In this document: positions 52,901 to 62,673 of the stretch, piece by piece
Layout of the letters: every line of letters starts with the position of its first letter
How positions within the stretch are numbered: the first letter of the stretch is position 1
From: Mesostigma viride
Taxonomy: Eukaryota > Streptophyta > Mesostigmatophyceae > Mesostigmatales > Mesostigmataceae
Direction of reading: 5' to 3'
Length of the DNA stretch: 64,000 bases
NCBI GenBank assembly: GCA_009746045.1
Contig: RPFO01000276.1
Coordinates: 1,884,619 to 1,948,618 of the forward strand
Translations under genes and position numbers: made by a program
Notes under the pieces: model-generated
What the model was told of the DNA's origin: nothing
The model's database searches: none
Seen by the model: the letters and a program-made list of their open reading frames with translations, nothing else

Positions 52901-55284
52901 GGTAACAATTCGGGTTTTGCGCAGTTGGTATTGTTCTGGAAAGGTAGCTGTGACCATGACACTGGTTTGGGTTGTTCAGAGATGGGAGCTAGCAGACAGA
53001 TACTTGGTCTGGTGATGAACGGATCTGCACCCGTGGTGTACATGCCCCGATATATTTATGTTGCCAAGCAGTGGGTCTGTGGTGCGGGACCAATGGGGAG
53101 CATGAGTGGAGTCATGCGCGCGCCCTGGTCGTTGTGTTCAGGCTCAATAATGCTTGACAACAGCAGAGCTGAACGTGTGTGCCTAGCCTGGGAAGTTCAG
53201 CTCCAGCAGCACCATGGGGAGACGGTGGCCCTGACACACTCCCCGCGACAGATGGTGAACAGGACATAGGCTGATGCCTGATGTTGAGGAGGGGGAAACC
53301 CTGCTTGGAAGCTGACTTGGGTGGTGAGAGTAGGACTAGCTACCCTACTTGCCACTTCTGCTGGATGAGGGGTTGCCCAAATCCGGGGGCAGTACGGCTA
53401 GAGTACCTAGGCATTTCGGGGGTTGCCCCACTTGCTGATGGTAATGCGAGCAGTCTGCGAGGCTCATACTTGCCCGGTATGAAGCGACTGCTGGGGTCTT
53501 GCGGACCAGAGGTGCTGTGACACCTACTGAAGGCAAGGGAGCGCGGGGTCCGGTAGTGCTCGGGCACTAGCCGATGGCGCTCAATTCGCGGGCTGGTGGT
53601 GCAAGGTGCATCAACCACAGGCGAGGATACACGCTTTGGAGAGACGTGTTGATGATGAGGCGGAAGGAGATGACGCCTGGGATTTTACACCGCGGGCCGG
53701 CAGTGCGTGGTGCATGCCGCAGGCGGGGTATGCTTGTTGTGGGCACTGGATGTGCTTAGATGCACGGGAATGTAGATGTGTCGAGGGTCTTCCGCAGCAT
53801 GATGGTTTTATGAGCGAAGCACCTTGTGAGGATGGGTATGTGGGCATAGGATCAGTGTTGCATGATGCATGTGAATTATGCACACAGTTTTGAGTTGTCT
53901 CATTCAGTGATGGTCCTTGTTGCATATGATGTGGTGCTGTGAGCTGTGAGATGATCGTAAATAGTTTTGACATAGGCATCCAAACGTGCAAACGAGTGAA
54001 TTGGCTGAAATCACCCAATTGATATGCATCAATATGTGACATTTCCTATAAGAGTGAGGCTATGTGAGCAGGTCTGAGTTTAACGGGAATATGGTGGGCA
54101 GTTTGCCCTAAACTTTTGTGGCCTGAGTAGATGGTGTGGTGTATATTTGGGGGCCGCGATGAATGTTATGTGGACAAAGCATGGATGCTGGTGAGAGCAT
54201 GTCATTGGAGTTGGATGTCCTTGTGAGTGGTGTCTACTTTATGGGAGTGAGGGAATGTGTTCTGTGACCGTATGGCTTGTTGATAGTCAGTGTGAACTAC
54301 TTGCAGTGTATGCCTTGGCGTTGGGGAGGCCGCAGGCAAGGGCATGGGCCAGGAAGGCCTTGGGAGTGTGTGCCGGTAATATCAAGCCTACTGGATTAAT
54401 GTGGCACTGAAAATCTGATTGCTGAACAGGTCTGAGTACCTGAGTTCTTGATTCATTTCTTGCTTCTCTCTTGATGGTCAGTGTGGTATTGACCCCACGG
54501 GTCCGTGTCAGCTCATGTTCGTTTTATTCGGGTACGTGGGAAGTCGGGTACTTTGGTCCAGGAAGGATCGTCTGGTGGGCAGTGGGCAAATGACTCACCT
54601 GGTTGACCTGGCAAAGCCGCAAAGGTGGCTGTGTGATTCCTAGTGCCTGGCGTAAAGTGATTGAGAGTTGATGAGGTCAGTGGCACAGATGGTCTTGGTG
54701 GACCAGTCTTGTATTCTCGCTTGCTTACATGACTTTCTAGCACATGCTGATAATATGAGCAGGGCATCAATGGGCGCCTGATAACGGGGTTGGCACTCCC
54801 CTAGTACATAATGTTTTGGCTCGTATTATTTTGTGTGGTGTGTGCAGATGATCTGTGCAATGTTGAAGCTGAGTATGCTGATGTGTGGTGGTGGCAGATC
54901 CATGTTGGATAATCGTCAATGCGTATGCATATATGATTTCTGGCCTGCGCTGGTTGTCTCCTTGATACATTTAGTGATGTGTAGTTGACAAGTGATACCG
55001 TTATAGCCAAGTGATGTTTATTTTGGTTATCTTGGTTGTCTCATTGATTCTCGCTTTTTGTCTTTGTTTGGTATGCATGGTTGTGACCAACAGTGTTTAT
55101 TTGTGGGTCTTGGTTTTGCTTGAGGAGTTAATGGTGTGTCATGTGACAGTTACATAATGTTATGTCTGAGAGGTGATGACGAGTAGTTGTTGTGAAATGG
55201 CATCAGTTGTGGGTGCGGACAGGCTAAGTGTGGTTCTGATTGAAAATCAGATGGGGATGTGACTGCTCGGGAAAAATGGGCTGG
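49958..55284 (+). other. Non-coding interior of the LARD-like element
   Basis: 5.3 kb, GT-rich on the plus strand. The longest open frames (about 126-143 codons) have no motif and no consistent composition. Purine-rich patches (GAAAGGGGGCGTG near 51438, GAAGGGGGCATG near 52230, AAAAGGGGGCCC near 52452) recur. A clear primer-binding TGG is not seen directly after the LTR (TGTACTAGG). A 31-bp Penelope-like 3' fragment lies at 54938. Confidence 0.65.
54938..54968 (+). repeat. Tiny Penelope-like 3' terminal fragment
   Basis: GATTTCTGGCCTGCGCTGGT followed by TGTCTCCTTGATA matches the last ~31 bp of the Penelope-like element with one extra-base variant, shared with the fragment at 34217. Confidence 0.6.
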
Positions 55285-55338
55285 TGTTGTCTTTTATGGC
55301 TCGCAGTCACATTGGTGGGTAACCTATAACAACCTGTG
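55285..55338 (+). repeat. Right LTR of the LARD-like element, first part
   Basis: The first 54 bp match 49408-49461 exactly up to TAACAACCTGTG, where the Penelope-like insertion starts. Confidence 0.88.
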
Positions 55339-56553
55339 CCGGGCTCCTACACCCTATAACTAACTGTGCCGGGCTCCTTGCAAACCTCTATCTATACACT
55401 TATGAGCTTGCATTCATGGAGAATCTCATTGCCTCAAACGATGATGTTCTCATCAGGCGTTTTATCCATACATGTCGATACATTGATGATGTCATCGCTT
55501 TCGACAACCCTGATTTCGCAACCCATTTGTATATCACCGCTGGTCTGCCTGGCATCTACCCGCAAGCGTCCCTCACATTAAAGCTCACGTCGGAGGATAC
55601 TCATTGCAATTACCTCGATCTTAACATTACCCATAACAAGAAGGGCTGGCGTACGGCTATCTATGATAAGCGCAAGGATCCTAAATACCAGCAAATTCCT
55701 TTTATTCGTTACCCCGATATTCACAGTCTCCTTTCCCACACAGCAAAATATGGTGTTGTTCTTTCTCAGTTACATCGTTTTTCCCGTCTTTGTTCTTATC
55801 GTGTTGATTTCATCACGACTCTTGTTGAACTCTTGCAGCGTTTATTGGTCAAAGACTATGACCGAGCCATTATGCTCCGTCAAGTCCGATGTTTTTTGCA
55901 ACGTCACCCACATCTGTTCGGTGCTGCCCCTTGGCACAAGCTCTACAAACAGGTCGTGGACCGGCTGGATCGCATAGTATCTCCGCACATCTGAACCCTG
56001 TGATGCCAGATCTCCTTTGCGGCCGTTCCGAGCTTGGCACTGGATTCGTTGTCCACATCGTCGCGTCGCTGCCGCAACACGATGTTTTCTGGCATCCGCG
56101 GGCTTTTGGTTCCCGCCGCACATTTGAAAGTGCTGTCCTCCGGCTTTTTGCCTTTGCACCGTGTGCAGTTCTTGGACGTTTGGAATCATGGCATGGCTAA
56201 CGTGATGACTGACTAGCTAGACCTTTTCAGTGGTTTTCCATTTGCGGGTATTTCCTCGTAAATGGTGGGAGAGCGATCGCAGCAATGGTGCTCACCACTA
56301 GACACTCCCGGCCAGTTAGGCTAGAAACACACGCCCTGATCAAGCATGCTGTTTCCGGCCCCACCGTCTAGGTCATCTAGTCGCTCCACACGTAAGCCAG
56401 CCATAATTTCAATGCACAAGGATACACATTTCCATCACCATTCATCTTCATCATCCTGAACGACTCGAAAACGCGGAAAAGATAACGGCAGGCTCGAGCT
56501 ACCATGGTCCGGATTCTCCCGATTTCTGGCCTGCGCTGGTTGTCTCTTTGATA
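55339..56553 (+). mobile_element. Penelope-like element, 5'-truncated upstream copy
   Basis: It matches the last ~1.2 kb of the full copy (about 59911-61105) with no difference noticed. The left junction is odd: CTGTGCCGGGCTCCT appears twice (55334 and 55367) separated by ACACCCTATAACTAA. A partial copy directly upstream of a full one in the same orientation is the usual pseudo-LTR arrangement of Penelope-like elements. Confidence 0.88.
55416..55994 (+). pseudogene. Penelope-like reverse transcriptase C-terminal fragment
   Basis: 192 residues identical to the end of the full protein, from just after the GIPMGTNCAGLLANLYLY block: ENLIASNDDVLIRRFIHTCR, the catalytic YIDDVIAFDNPDF, and the rest of the C-terminus. 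The GIY-YIG domain and most of the reverse transcriptase are missing. Confidence 0.9.
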
Positions 56554-59500
56554 TTAGATTGGTTGAATATAGTTCGTTTTCGGCTAGGAGGCGTGGCCTT
56601 TGCATGACGGGCAAGAGGATTTCAGCCGTGGGCAACCAAGCACACATGTCGTCGGGCTAGTCCGACGAGTGCGCACGTGAACCGGCACTCCCGGTCACAC
56701 ACGACACCATAGAGATAGTCAGCTGCACCGCCTCATGTCGGCGAAACCCATAGTTCCATCGGAATCGTTTCAGCGGCCGGCATTTCCTCTCCGCGTTTCC
56801 TCAACCTCGTTTTCAGGATCATACTCATCGTTCCTGCATTTTCCTCTTCCACGCAGGTTGTGGCTTTTTTGAAAGCCACGAATGTACCCGGGGATGGGAC
56901 GCTTCGGCTGCCTCAATGCCTACACATTCAATACGATGTCCCCCTCTCACCTTCCTCCATCATTCCGCTCACATTGCACTACGTGTCTGTGTTTTGTTCT
57001 TTTTCTTGTTCTCGTTTGTTTTGCTGTTCTTGTCCTTTTTCTTTTACTTTTACTGAGGGAGCTAGGCTGGGCTGCGCGCTGTGTGTGCTACTCTCGTGTT
57101 TTTCTGTGGGCACTTGAGAGACTAACCAAGGATCGGGCCCCCCACACGGCAATATCAGCCTTTGCTTTTGTTTACCCTCCCATATCTCTTTACAAACGCC
57201 AAAAAAACACAAAGGCAGGAGCACGGTGACTCATCTGGAACATGAAGAAGGGAAATCTTTTCGTTACAGGAAAGAGGTGTCAAGTATGACAATTGGAAGG
57301 CCCCCCCACTGGGAATCCACATGTTCCGAGTCCATTCAGCTGTGTTGTTAGCCACATCCTGCCCCGGGGAGATGCATCATGGACCACCGCTATCGCGTAA
57401 CGGGTGTTACGCAGTGAATATTGACTTACCTCAATATGCTCCGCTCTGGTTCTGTTTGATGTCTTAGCTCTCAGTGCATCTGAATCATCATGAAACACCT
57501 TATGACTTTCTGGCATGCTCTTACCCTCCACAGAATACGGCAATCCAGTGGCATTGATTACCGGAAGTACACTGCTATTTCTCGGCAGTTCCCCTATCGT
57601 ATCTCCTCACAGGCATGGCGGAAGCGTTGTCGCATCAACACGCGCCATAACCATCACTGCAAGGATGACCATACTCTACGTCGCCTCCGGCGCTTACAGC
57701 GCACGCATTTGTCGCTTACCAACTCCACTCGCCCACACCCCGTAAGCACCCATCGCGTCATTTATGCCATTTACAACCGCAGGTACCCTCAGCGTATCTA
57801 CGTTGGCCAGACGCAACGGGATGCCTGGACGCGTTTTCAGGAACATGTCCGAGCGGCACGCCGCCTTCATATTGGCCGCCCTGCCGCCAACGACGACACC
57901 CCCCTACATGGCGCCATGGCCCAATACGGGTGGTGGGATTGGCGAGTCGTCCCCTTGGAACATGTCCCCGGCACCTTTACCGGCGCCGCTTTTCGCAAAG
58001 CCGCAGGGCATCGGGAAACGTTTTGGAAACGAATGTTACATGCATTTCTGCCCCACGGTTTTTGCATTGAAGGCAAGAGTTTCAAAGCTCGGTCTCGCCG
58101 CCGCCCGCCTCCCCTCCGTCCCCGCCCTCTTATGTTCATCCGTGCCTGGCGTCTGAAGCACAATCTCCACCCATATCGCCCCTATCCCCCCAGCGTCACC
58201 CCGGCCCCTCCACCTTCCACACATGTGTCCACCGATCCTTCCCTTTACTCCACCAGTCTCCGCTGCTTACGTCACATGTCTCGGCTTATGCAACGCGGCA
58301 ACTTTCATGCATCCTATCTCGAAGCCTGCAGCTTGAAGAAGCTTACCAGCTTACACATTGCCGTCGGGTCGTGCTCCCCAGCTGATCTGCAAGTCCCCCG
58401 CTCCCATGCCACTAGTCTGCGAGGCCTTCTCTCACGTATCATTCGGCACCGTGTCAATGGGAATGCAGATGCACTGCGTCCGCGCCGTTTGCTGATCTCA
58501 CCTTTCATTCATGCTGCGATGGATGAGCTGTGTTTGCCACACATTCTGCATTTGCCGCAAGTGCAGGCTGCGATGCCGCTCGTGGTGCGCAACACTTTCG
58601 GCACTCCCATTGCTGCCTGGCATTACTCTCCCACCTTGGGACAAATGGTTTTCAGCAACGGGAAGGTCAGCCGCGATACAACGCCCACCGAGCTGGCCAC
58701 CATCTTGGCAGGGCCCTGCCCCTGCCAACAACAACGGTATTTCAAGTACCTTGATCCCACCTCACAGCACGTCATGACCGCTGACCTCAGCATCCTGCCG
58801 AGCCACACGCTTGTAGACCTTTTTGCCAAAGGCACCAAGTTTCGGCCGTGGGTCCAGCGCACGTGTGCCAAAGAGGTGAATGCACTGCTCTCCACATCAC
58901 TGCGCAAATTTTGCAATGCCATGAGCACGGACCTACAGCTTGCTCCCCTTGCCATGGAACCGTGGTTTCGCGCCGTCATTCACGAATGCAATGCACGTCT
59001 CACCAGGCTTGATTACCGTCTCCAGCAGGTCCACCGCACCACCTGGCTCAACACCACAGATAAAGCACTTCTTGACCACTTCAAGCAGGACTTTATCATC
59101 ACGTGTGTTGACAAGAGTGCCAACAACTTTGCTTTCATATGCAAGAAGCACTACCTTGCTACTTTGCAACACGAGTTGGCGTCCAGCCCTACCTATGTTC
59201 AGCGTGCACAGTCCACCGCCAGTATCACCGCTGCTCATCGGGCTTTTCTGCACAGCCAAAACATTTTTGCTCGGGCATTCCTTAAGCGGCAGCGACGCGC
59301 CACCACCACTACGTTCCCATATCTGTATCTCACTCTTAAGCTGCACAAAACTCCTGTTGCTTTGCGCACCATTGCTGCGTCGCATTCAGCCCCACTGATG
59401 CCTCTCTCGAAACTCATCTGCCATGCTTTGAATGCTCTTCTCCCCGAAGCCAATGCATTATGGGTGGAGGTGCTGTCGAATGCCGGGTATGAATGCGCTG

Positions 59501-61105
59501 GTAGTTGGATCGTCATAGACTCAGCCCAAGTACGCCTACGCCTTGCCGCCCTTAGCCGTTCTAAGACAGCAGCAGAGAAACGTATACCTATGCCCATAGC
59601 CACCTATGATTTCACCACTCTATATACCACACTAGATTTGCACGATTTGAAAGCTCGTTTAGATAGCCTCCTTACTCGTCTGTATGCACGTAGGCCTCAC
59701 GGGCGCAACCACCTGCACGTGCGTGTTTCTCAGACCAAGCCCACGGCAACGTGGCTCTCAGGGATCGCGGCAGGTGCTATCGTGCGGGATGGTTATAATT
59801 ATATTATCACGAAGGCTGACCTTGTCCATTGGATCTCTTATCTTGTTGATAACACCTTCATCTGTTTTGCGGGCAATGTATACCAACAAGCTATCGGCAT
59901 CCCTATGGGCACTAACTGTGCCGGGCTCCTTGCAAACCTCTATCTATACACTTATGAGCTTGCATTCATGGAGAATCTCATTGCCTCAAACGATGATGTT
60001 CTCATCAGGCGTTTTATCCATACATGTCGATACATTGATGATGTCATCGCTTTCGACAACCCTGATTTCGCAACCCATTTGTATATCACCGCTGGTCTGC
60101 CTGGCATCTACCCGCAAGCGTCCCTCACATTAAAGCTCACGTCGGAGGATACTCATTGCAATTACCTCGATCTTAACATTACCCATAACAAGAAGGGCTG
60201 GCGTACGGCTATCTATGATAAGCGCAAGGATCCTAAATACCAGCAAATTCCTTTTATTCGTTACCCCGATATTCACAGTCTCCTTTCCCACACAGCAAAA
60301 TATGGTGTTGTTCTTTCTCAGTTACATCGTTTTTCCCGTCTTTGTTCTTATCGTGTTGATTTCATCACGACTCTTGTTGAACTCTTGCAGCGTTTATTGG
60401 TCAAAGACTATGACCGAGCCATTATGCTCCGTCAAGTCCGATGTTTTTTGCAACGTCACCCACATCTGTTCGGTGCTGCCCCTTGGCACAAGCTCTACAA
60501 ACAGGTCGTGGACCGGCTGGATCGCATAGTATCTCCGCACATCTGAACCCTGTGATGCCAGATCTCCTTTGCGGCCGTTCCGAGCTTGGCACTGGATTCG
60601 TTGTCCACATCGTCGCGTCGCTGCCGCAACACGATGTTTTCTGGCATCCGCGGGCTTTTGGTTCCCGCCGCACATTTGAAAGTGCTGTCCTCCGGCTTTT
60701 TGCCTTTGCACCGTGTGCAGTTCTTGGACGTTTGGAATCATGGCATGGCTAACGTGATGACTGACTAGCTAGACCTTTTCAGTGGTTTTCCATTTGCGGG
60801 TATTTCCTCGTAAATGGTGGGAGAGCGATCGCAGCAATGGTGCTCACCACTAGACACTCCCGGCCAGTTAGGCTAGAAACACACGCCCTGATCAAGCATG
60901 CTGTTTCCGGCCCCACCGTCTAGGTCATCTAGTCGCTCCACACGTAAGCCAGCCATAATTTCAATGCACAAGGATACACATTTCCATCACCATTCATCTT
61001 CATCATCCTGAACGACTCGAAAACGCGGAAAAGATAACGGCAGGCTCGAGCTACCATGGTCCGGATTCTCCCGATTTCTGGCCTGCGCTGGTTGTCTCTT
61101 TGATA
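56554..61105 (+). mobile_element. Penelope-like element, full copy (N-terminal GIY-YIG type)
   Basis: 4.55 kb, with a 5' region of about 0.94 kb, a single intact ORF (57490-60546) and a 3' UTR of about 0.56 kb ending TGTCTCTTTGATA. With the truncated copy it forms one insertion flanked by TAACAACCTGTG (55327-55338, 61106-61117). An intact ORF and identical 3' ends imply very recent activity. I looked for a hammerhead ribozyme core and found no convincing one. Confidence 0.9.
57490..60546 (+). CDS. Penelope-like GIY-YIG endonuclease / reverse transcriptase
   Basis: Intact, 1018 residues. The N-terminal GIY-YIG nuclease (about residues 88-200) reads VIYAIYNRRY, RIYVGQTQRDAWTRFQEH and AAGHRETFWKRMLHAFL (candidate catalytic Glu). 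After a linker of about 300 residues, the reverse transcriptase shows FIITCVDKSANNFAFICKKH, FPYLYLTLKLHKTPVALRTI, IATYDFTTLYTTLDLHDLKA (catalytic Asp), QAIGIPMGTNCAGLLANLYL and HTCRYIDDVIAFDNPDF (catalytic DD). Most Penelope-like elements have GIY-YIG at the C-terminus; N-terminal placement defines the Naiad/Chlamys-type group known from green algae and invertebrates. The protein would nick the target and prime cDNA synthesis there. The ATG at 57490 is the first that opens the frame; a start inside (for example 57610) is possible. Confidence 0.93.
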   Translation: MKHLMTFWHALTLHRIRQSSGIDYRKYTAISRQFPYRISSQAWRKRCRINTRHNHHCKDDHTLRRLRRLQRTHLSLTNSTRPHPVSTHRVIYAIYNRRYPQRIYVGQTQRDAWTRFQEHVRAARRLHIGRPAANDDTPLHGAMAQYGWWDWRVVPLEHVPGTFTGAAFRKAAGHRETFWKRMLHAFLPHGFCIEGKSFKARSRRRPPPLRPRPLMFIRAWRLKHNLHPYRPYPPSVTPAPPPSTHVSTDPSLYSTSLRCLRHMSRLMQRGNFHASYLEACSLKKLTSLHIAVGSCSPADLQVPRSHATSLRGLLSRIIRHRVNGNADALRPRRLLISPFIHAAMDELCLPHILHLPQVQAAMPLVVRNTFGTPIAAWHYSPTLGQMVFSNGKVSRDTTPTELATILAGPCPCQQQRYFKYLDPTSQHVMTADLSILPSHTLVDLFAKGTKFRPWVQRTCAKEVNALLSTSLRKFCNAMSTDLQLAPLAMEPWFRAVIHECNARLTRLDYRLQQVHRTTWLNTTDKALLDHFKQDFIITCVDKSANNFAFICKKHYLATLQHELASSPTYVQRAQSTASITAAHRAFLHSQNIFARAFLKRQRRATTTTFPYLYLTLKLHKTPVALRTIAASHSAPLMPLSKLICHALNALLPEANALWVEVLSNAGYECAGSWIVIDSAQVRLRLAALSRSKTAAEKRIPMPIATYDFTTLYTTLDLHDLKARLDSLLTRLYARRPHGRNHLHVRVSQTKPTATWLSGIAAGAIVRDGYNYIITKADLVHWISYLVDNTFICFAGNVYQQAIGIPMGTNCAGLLANLYLYTYELAFMENLIASNDDVLIRRFIHTCRYIDDVIAFDNPDFATHLYITAGLPGIYPQASLTLKLTSEDTHCNYLDLNITHNKKGWRTAIYDKRKDPKYQQIPFIRYPDIHSLLSHTAKYGVVLSQLHRFSRLCSYRVDFITTLVELLQRLLVKDYDRAIMLRQVRCFLQRHPHLFGAAPWHKLYKQVVDRLDRIVSPHI

Positions 61106-61603
61106 TAACAACCTGTGTTGATTGGTGCATTAACCAACTGGTGGTAATTCATACAAGTTTGTGTTCACCATCTTGTCTGTGTTGATTGGTGTTGGTATTT
61201 GATGAGCTGATGTGGGCTATGTGTTGATATGGTATTGTGACTAATCGAGTGGGCGGAAGTCTGTCAGTGATCGGAAGTTGAGTACTTTCGGCTGTGGCCG
61301 ATGTGTGTGGCGCCGCGCCGGTACTTGTGCAGTTTTACTACTTGCGGTGGTATCGCTCTATTTCTGGGTACTTTGTGGCGTCGCGCTGATAGCTTCAGTT
61401 CGCGGTATGTGTGTCTTGTGGTTGAGCTGATGCGTTGCGGTGATGATCCACAAAGGCAGCCGTCATTACATTTTGGGGCGCAATCACCATGTGAGCGCGC
61501 GCACCTACGGGCCTAAGGGCTGCGGGCTATGGATCTGAGCACAATACCCACTACCATCATCTTCGCCAACTCCTTAAGCTTGTAATTGATGCTTTATTTA
61601 ACA
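61106..61603 (+). repeat. Right LTR of the LARD-like element, second part
   Basis: It starts with the duplicated TAACAACCTGTG (61106-61117), continues colinearly with 49462-49957 minus a 10-bp repeat, and ends TTTAACA before GGCGG. Confidence 0.88.
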
Positions 61604-62116
61604 GGCGGAGATGGATGGAGCCCAGATCTCGCCGTCAGAGCGCTGGAGAAGGGAGTTGAGGATGGCGTGCTGGAGTTGGGGGCGGGGGCACCCGAACAGC
61701 GTGCTGATGTTGTTCCAGCGGCGGCCGTCCGGGAGGAGGAGGCGATTGTTGTCGTGGAGATGGAGGCACAGGTCGTTAAGGGAGGCGTAGTCCCCGAGGA
61801 AGATGCAGTGCAGAGCATCGGCCGGAGACATGTTGGTCCACTCGTGATCATCGACCTGGAAAGGTTGGAGCCGACAGCGCGGTTCCGAGGGGCGTGAAGA
61901 CCCTCCTGTTTTGTCGGCGGAACGGGCGCGTTTATGGTCAGGCGATGCCGATGGCGAGGCATTGAGCCCGGGAGGTTGCTGGGCGACCACCAGTGCACTA
62001 CGACTAGTGTCACCGCTGCCTGCCGGGGCTGGCAAAGCTGCAGCCGCAGCTGCCGCATTTTCATGGGCGAGCGCATCCGCCAAACTGCGGTGCGTCGACA
62101 GGCGTTTGCTCGTCAT
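61604..62116 (-). pseudogene. L1-type ORF1 protein, N-terminal part
   Basis: The likely start is the ATG at 62116 (MTSKRLSTHRSLADALAHEN). An Ala/Pro/Ser-rich stretch leads to a more ordered segment (VDDHEWTNMSPADALHCIFL, RWNNISTLFGCPRPQLQHAI, LNSLLQRSDGEIW). Counting the 5-bp target duplication once, the frame runs directly into TLRSILMEAFQQHVTPLAAD at 49402, so the ORF was open here when the LTR element inserted. Confidence 0.7.
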
Positions 62117-62155
62117 ATATTGCGTTTTAGATTCGGAAAATTATATCAGCATGTG

Positions 62156-62170
62156 CGTCTTAAAAAGACG
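62156..62170 (-). promoter_or_regulatory. 5' hairpin of the ORF1-only element
   Basis: CGTCTT-AAA-AAGACG, conserved in position with CGTCTT-AGA-AAGACG at 17496-17510 in element 1. Conserved placement about 40-80 bp from the 5' end suggests an RNA or promoter role (inference). Confidence 0.45.
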
Positions 62171-62262
62171 AAGCGATTGTGATATTCACGGCTACATTCG
62201 GTGCTCAAACGTGAAAGTTATGAGCTCCGCCGTCAGCCATGGCTACCTCGTGGCTCGTGGAT

Positions 62263-62673
62263 GACTAGCGGGGATTTAGCCTAGAGACTCTGGTGCATGT
62301 ATCGACTGGTAGTAATTAGTATAGACTGTATATGCTGGGCAGTATTTCGACCCTCAAGTACTGTATTTGCCCATCCCTACGCAGACGCTCACATCCCACC
62401 ATCCGCGGGAATGCGGGAAGGCGGATGGGGCGCCGCGACCGGTCGGGGCCATTCGGTATAGTACAGCTGCCAGGTGTTAATTACCACTTTGTAAGGCGCC
62501 ATAGTTATAATCCATTTGAATTTGGCTGCCCAAGTCTCGTCGGGGTACGAAATGCCCCGTGGGACGTGATCTATCGGGCATTATTTACCGCGAGTTTTTA
62601 TGACGCCCTTGTAAATTGCTGGCTTTTTCCATTTGCCCCCCGTCGACATTGCTCGGTGGTGAAACAGTAGAAA
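62263..62673 (+). other. Upstream region of BUB3
   Basis: About 410 bp between the end of the ORF1-only element and the BUB3 start; it should contain the promoter and 5' UTR. No TATA box at a convincing distance. Confidence 0.4.

Larger units (their letters stand above)
49408..61603 (+). mobile_element. Non-coding LTR element (LARD-like), 3' LTR split by a Penelope-like insertion
   Basis: LTRs TGTTGTC...TTTAACA: 49408-49957 (550 bp), and 55285-55338 plus 61106-61603. The target duplication GGCGG is at 49403-49407 and 61604-61608. The LTRs differ by a 10-bp tandem duplication (ATCTTCGAGG) and one substitution, so the insertion is recent. The 5.3-kb interior has no retroviral motif. The orientation is uncertain because both ends are TG/CA; plus is chosen from the weak purine-rich GGGAAAAATGGGCTGG before the right LTR. 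Confidence 0.82.
48115..62253 (-). mobile_element. Full-length ORF1-only LINE derivative (HAL1-like), split by an LTR element
   Basis: A 9-bp duplication CTCGTGGAT (48106-48114, 62254-62262) flanks it. Without the nested 12.2-kb insertion the element is about 1.94 kb: 5' UTR with the CGTCTT-AAA-AAGACG hairpin, an ORF1 of L1 type, a 3' UTR of about 450 bp, the stem around TCTCCCAACGGCCGAG and an (AATTC)n tail. There is no endonuclease or reverse transcriptase, so it needs a LINE in trans. Mammalian HAL1 is the known precedent for ORF1-only L1 derivatives. Confidence 0.78.

Noticed and set aside
49958-55284. Protein-coding genes in the LARD-like interior
   Set aside because: Short frames occur on both strands without motifs, codon bias or conservation evidence.
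56554-57489. Hammerhead ribozyme in the Penelope-like 5' region or repeat
   Set aside because: A CCGACGAG...GTGAA stretch near 56660 resembles the core, but the CUGANGA and GAAA boxes are not both present, and the stems do not close.
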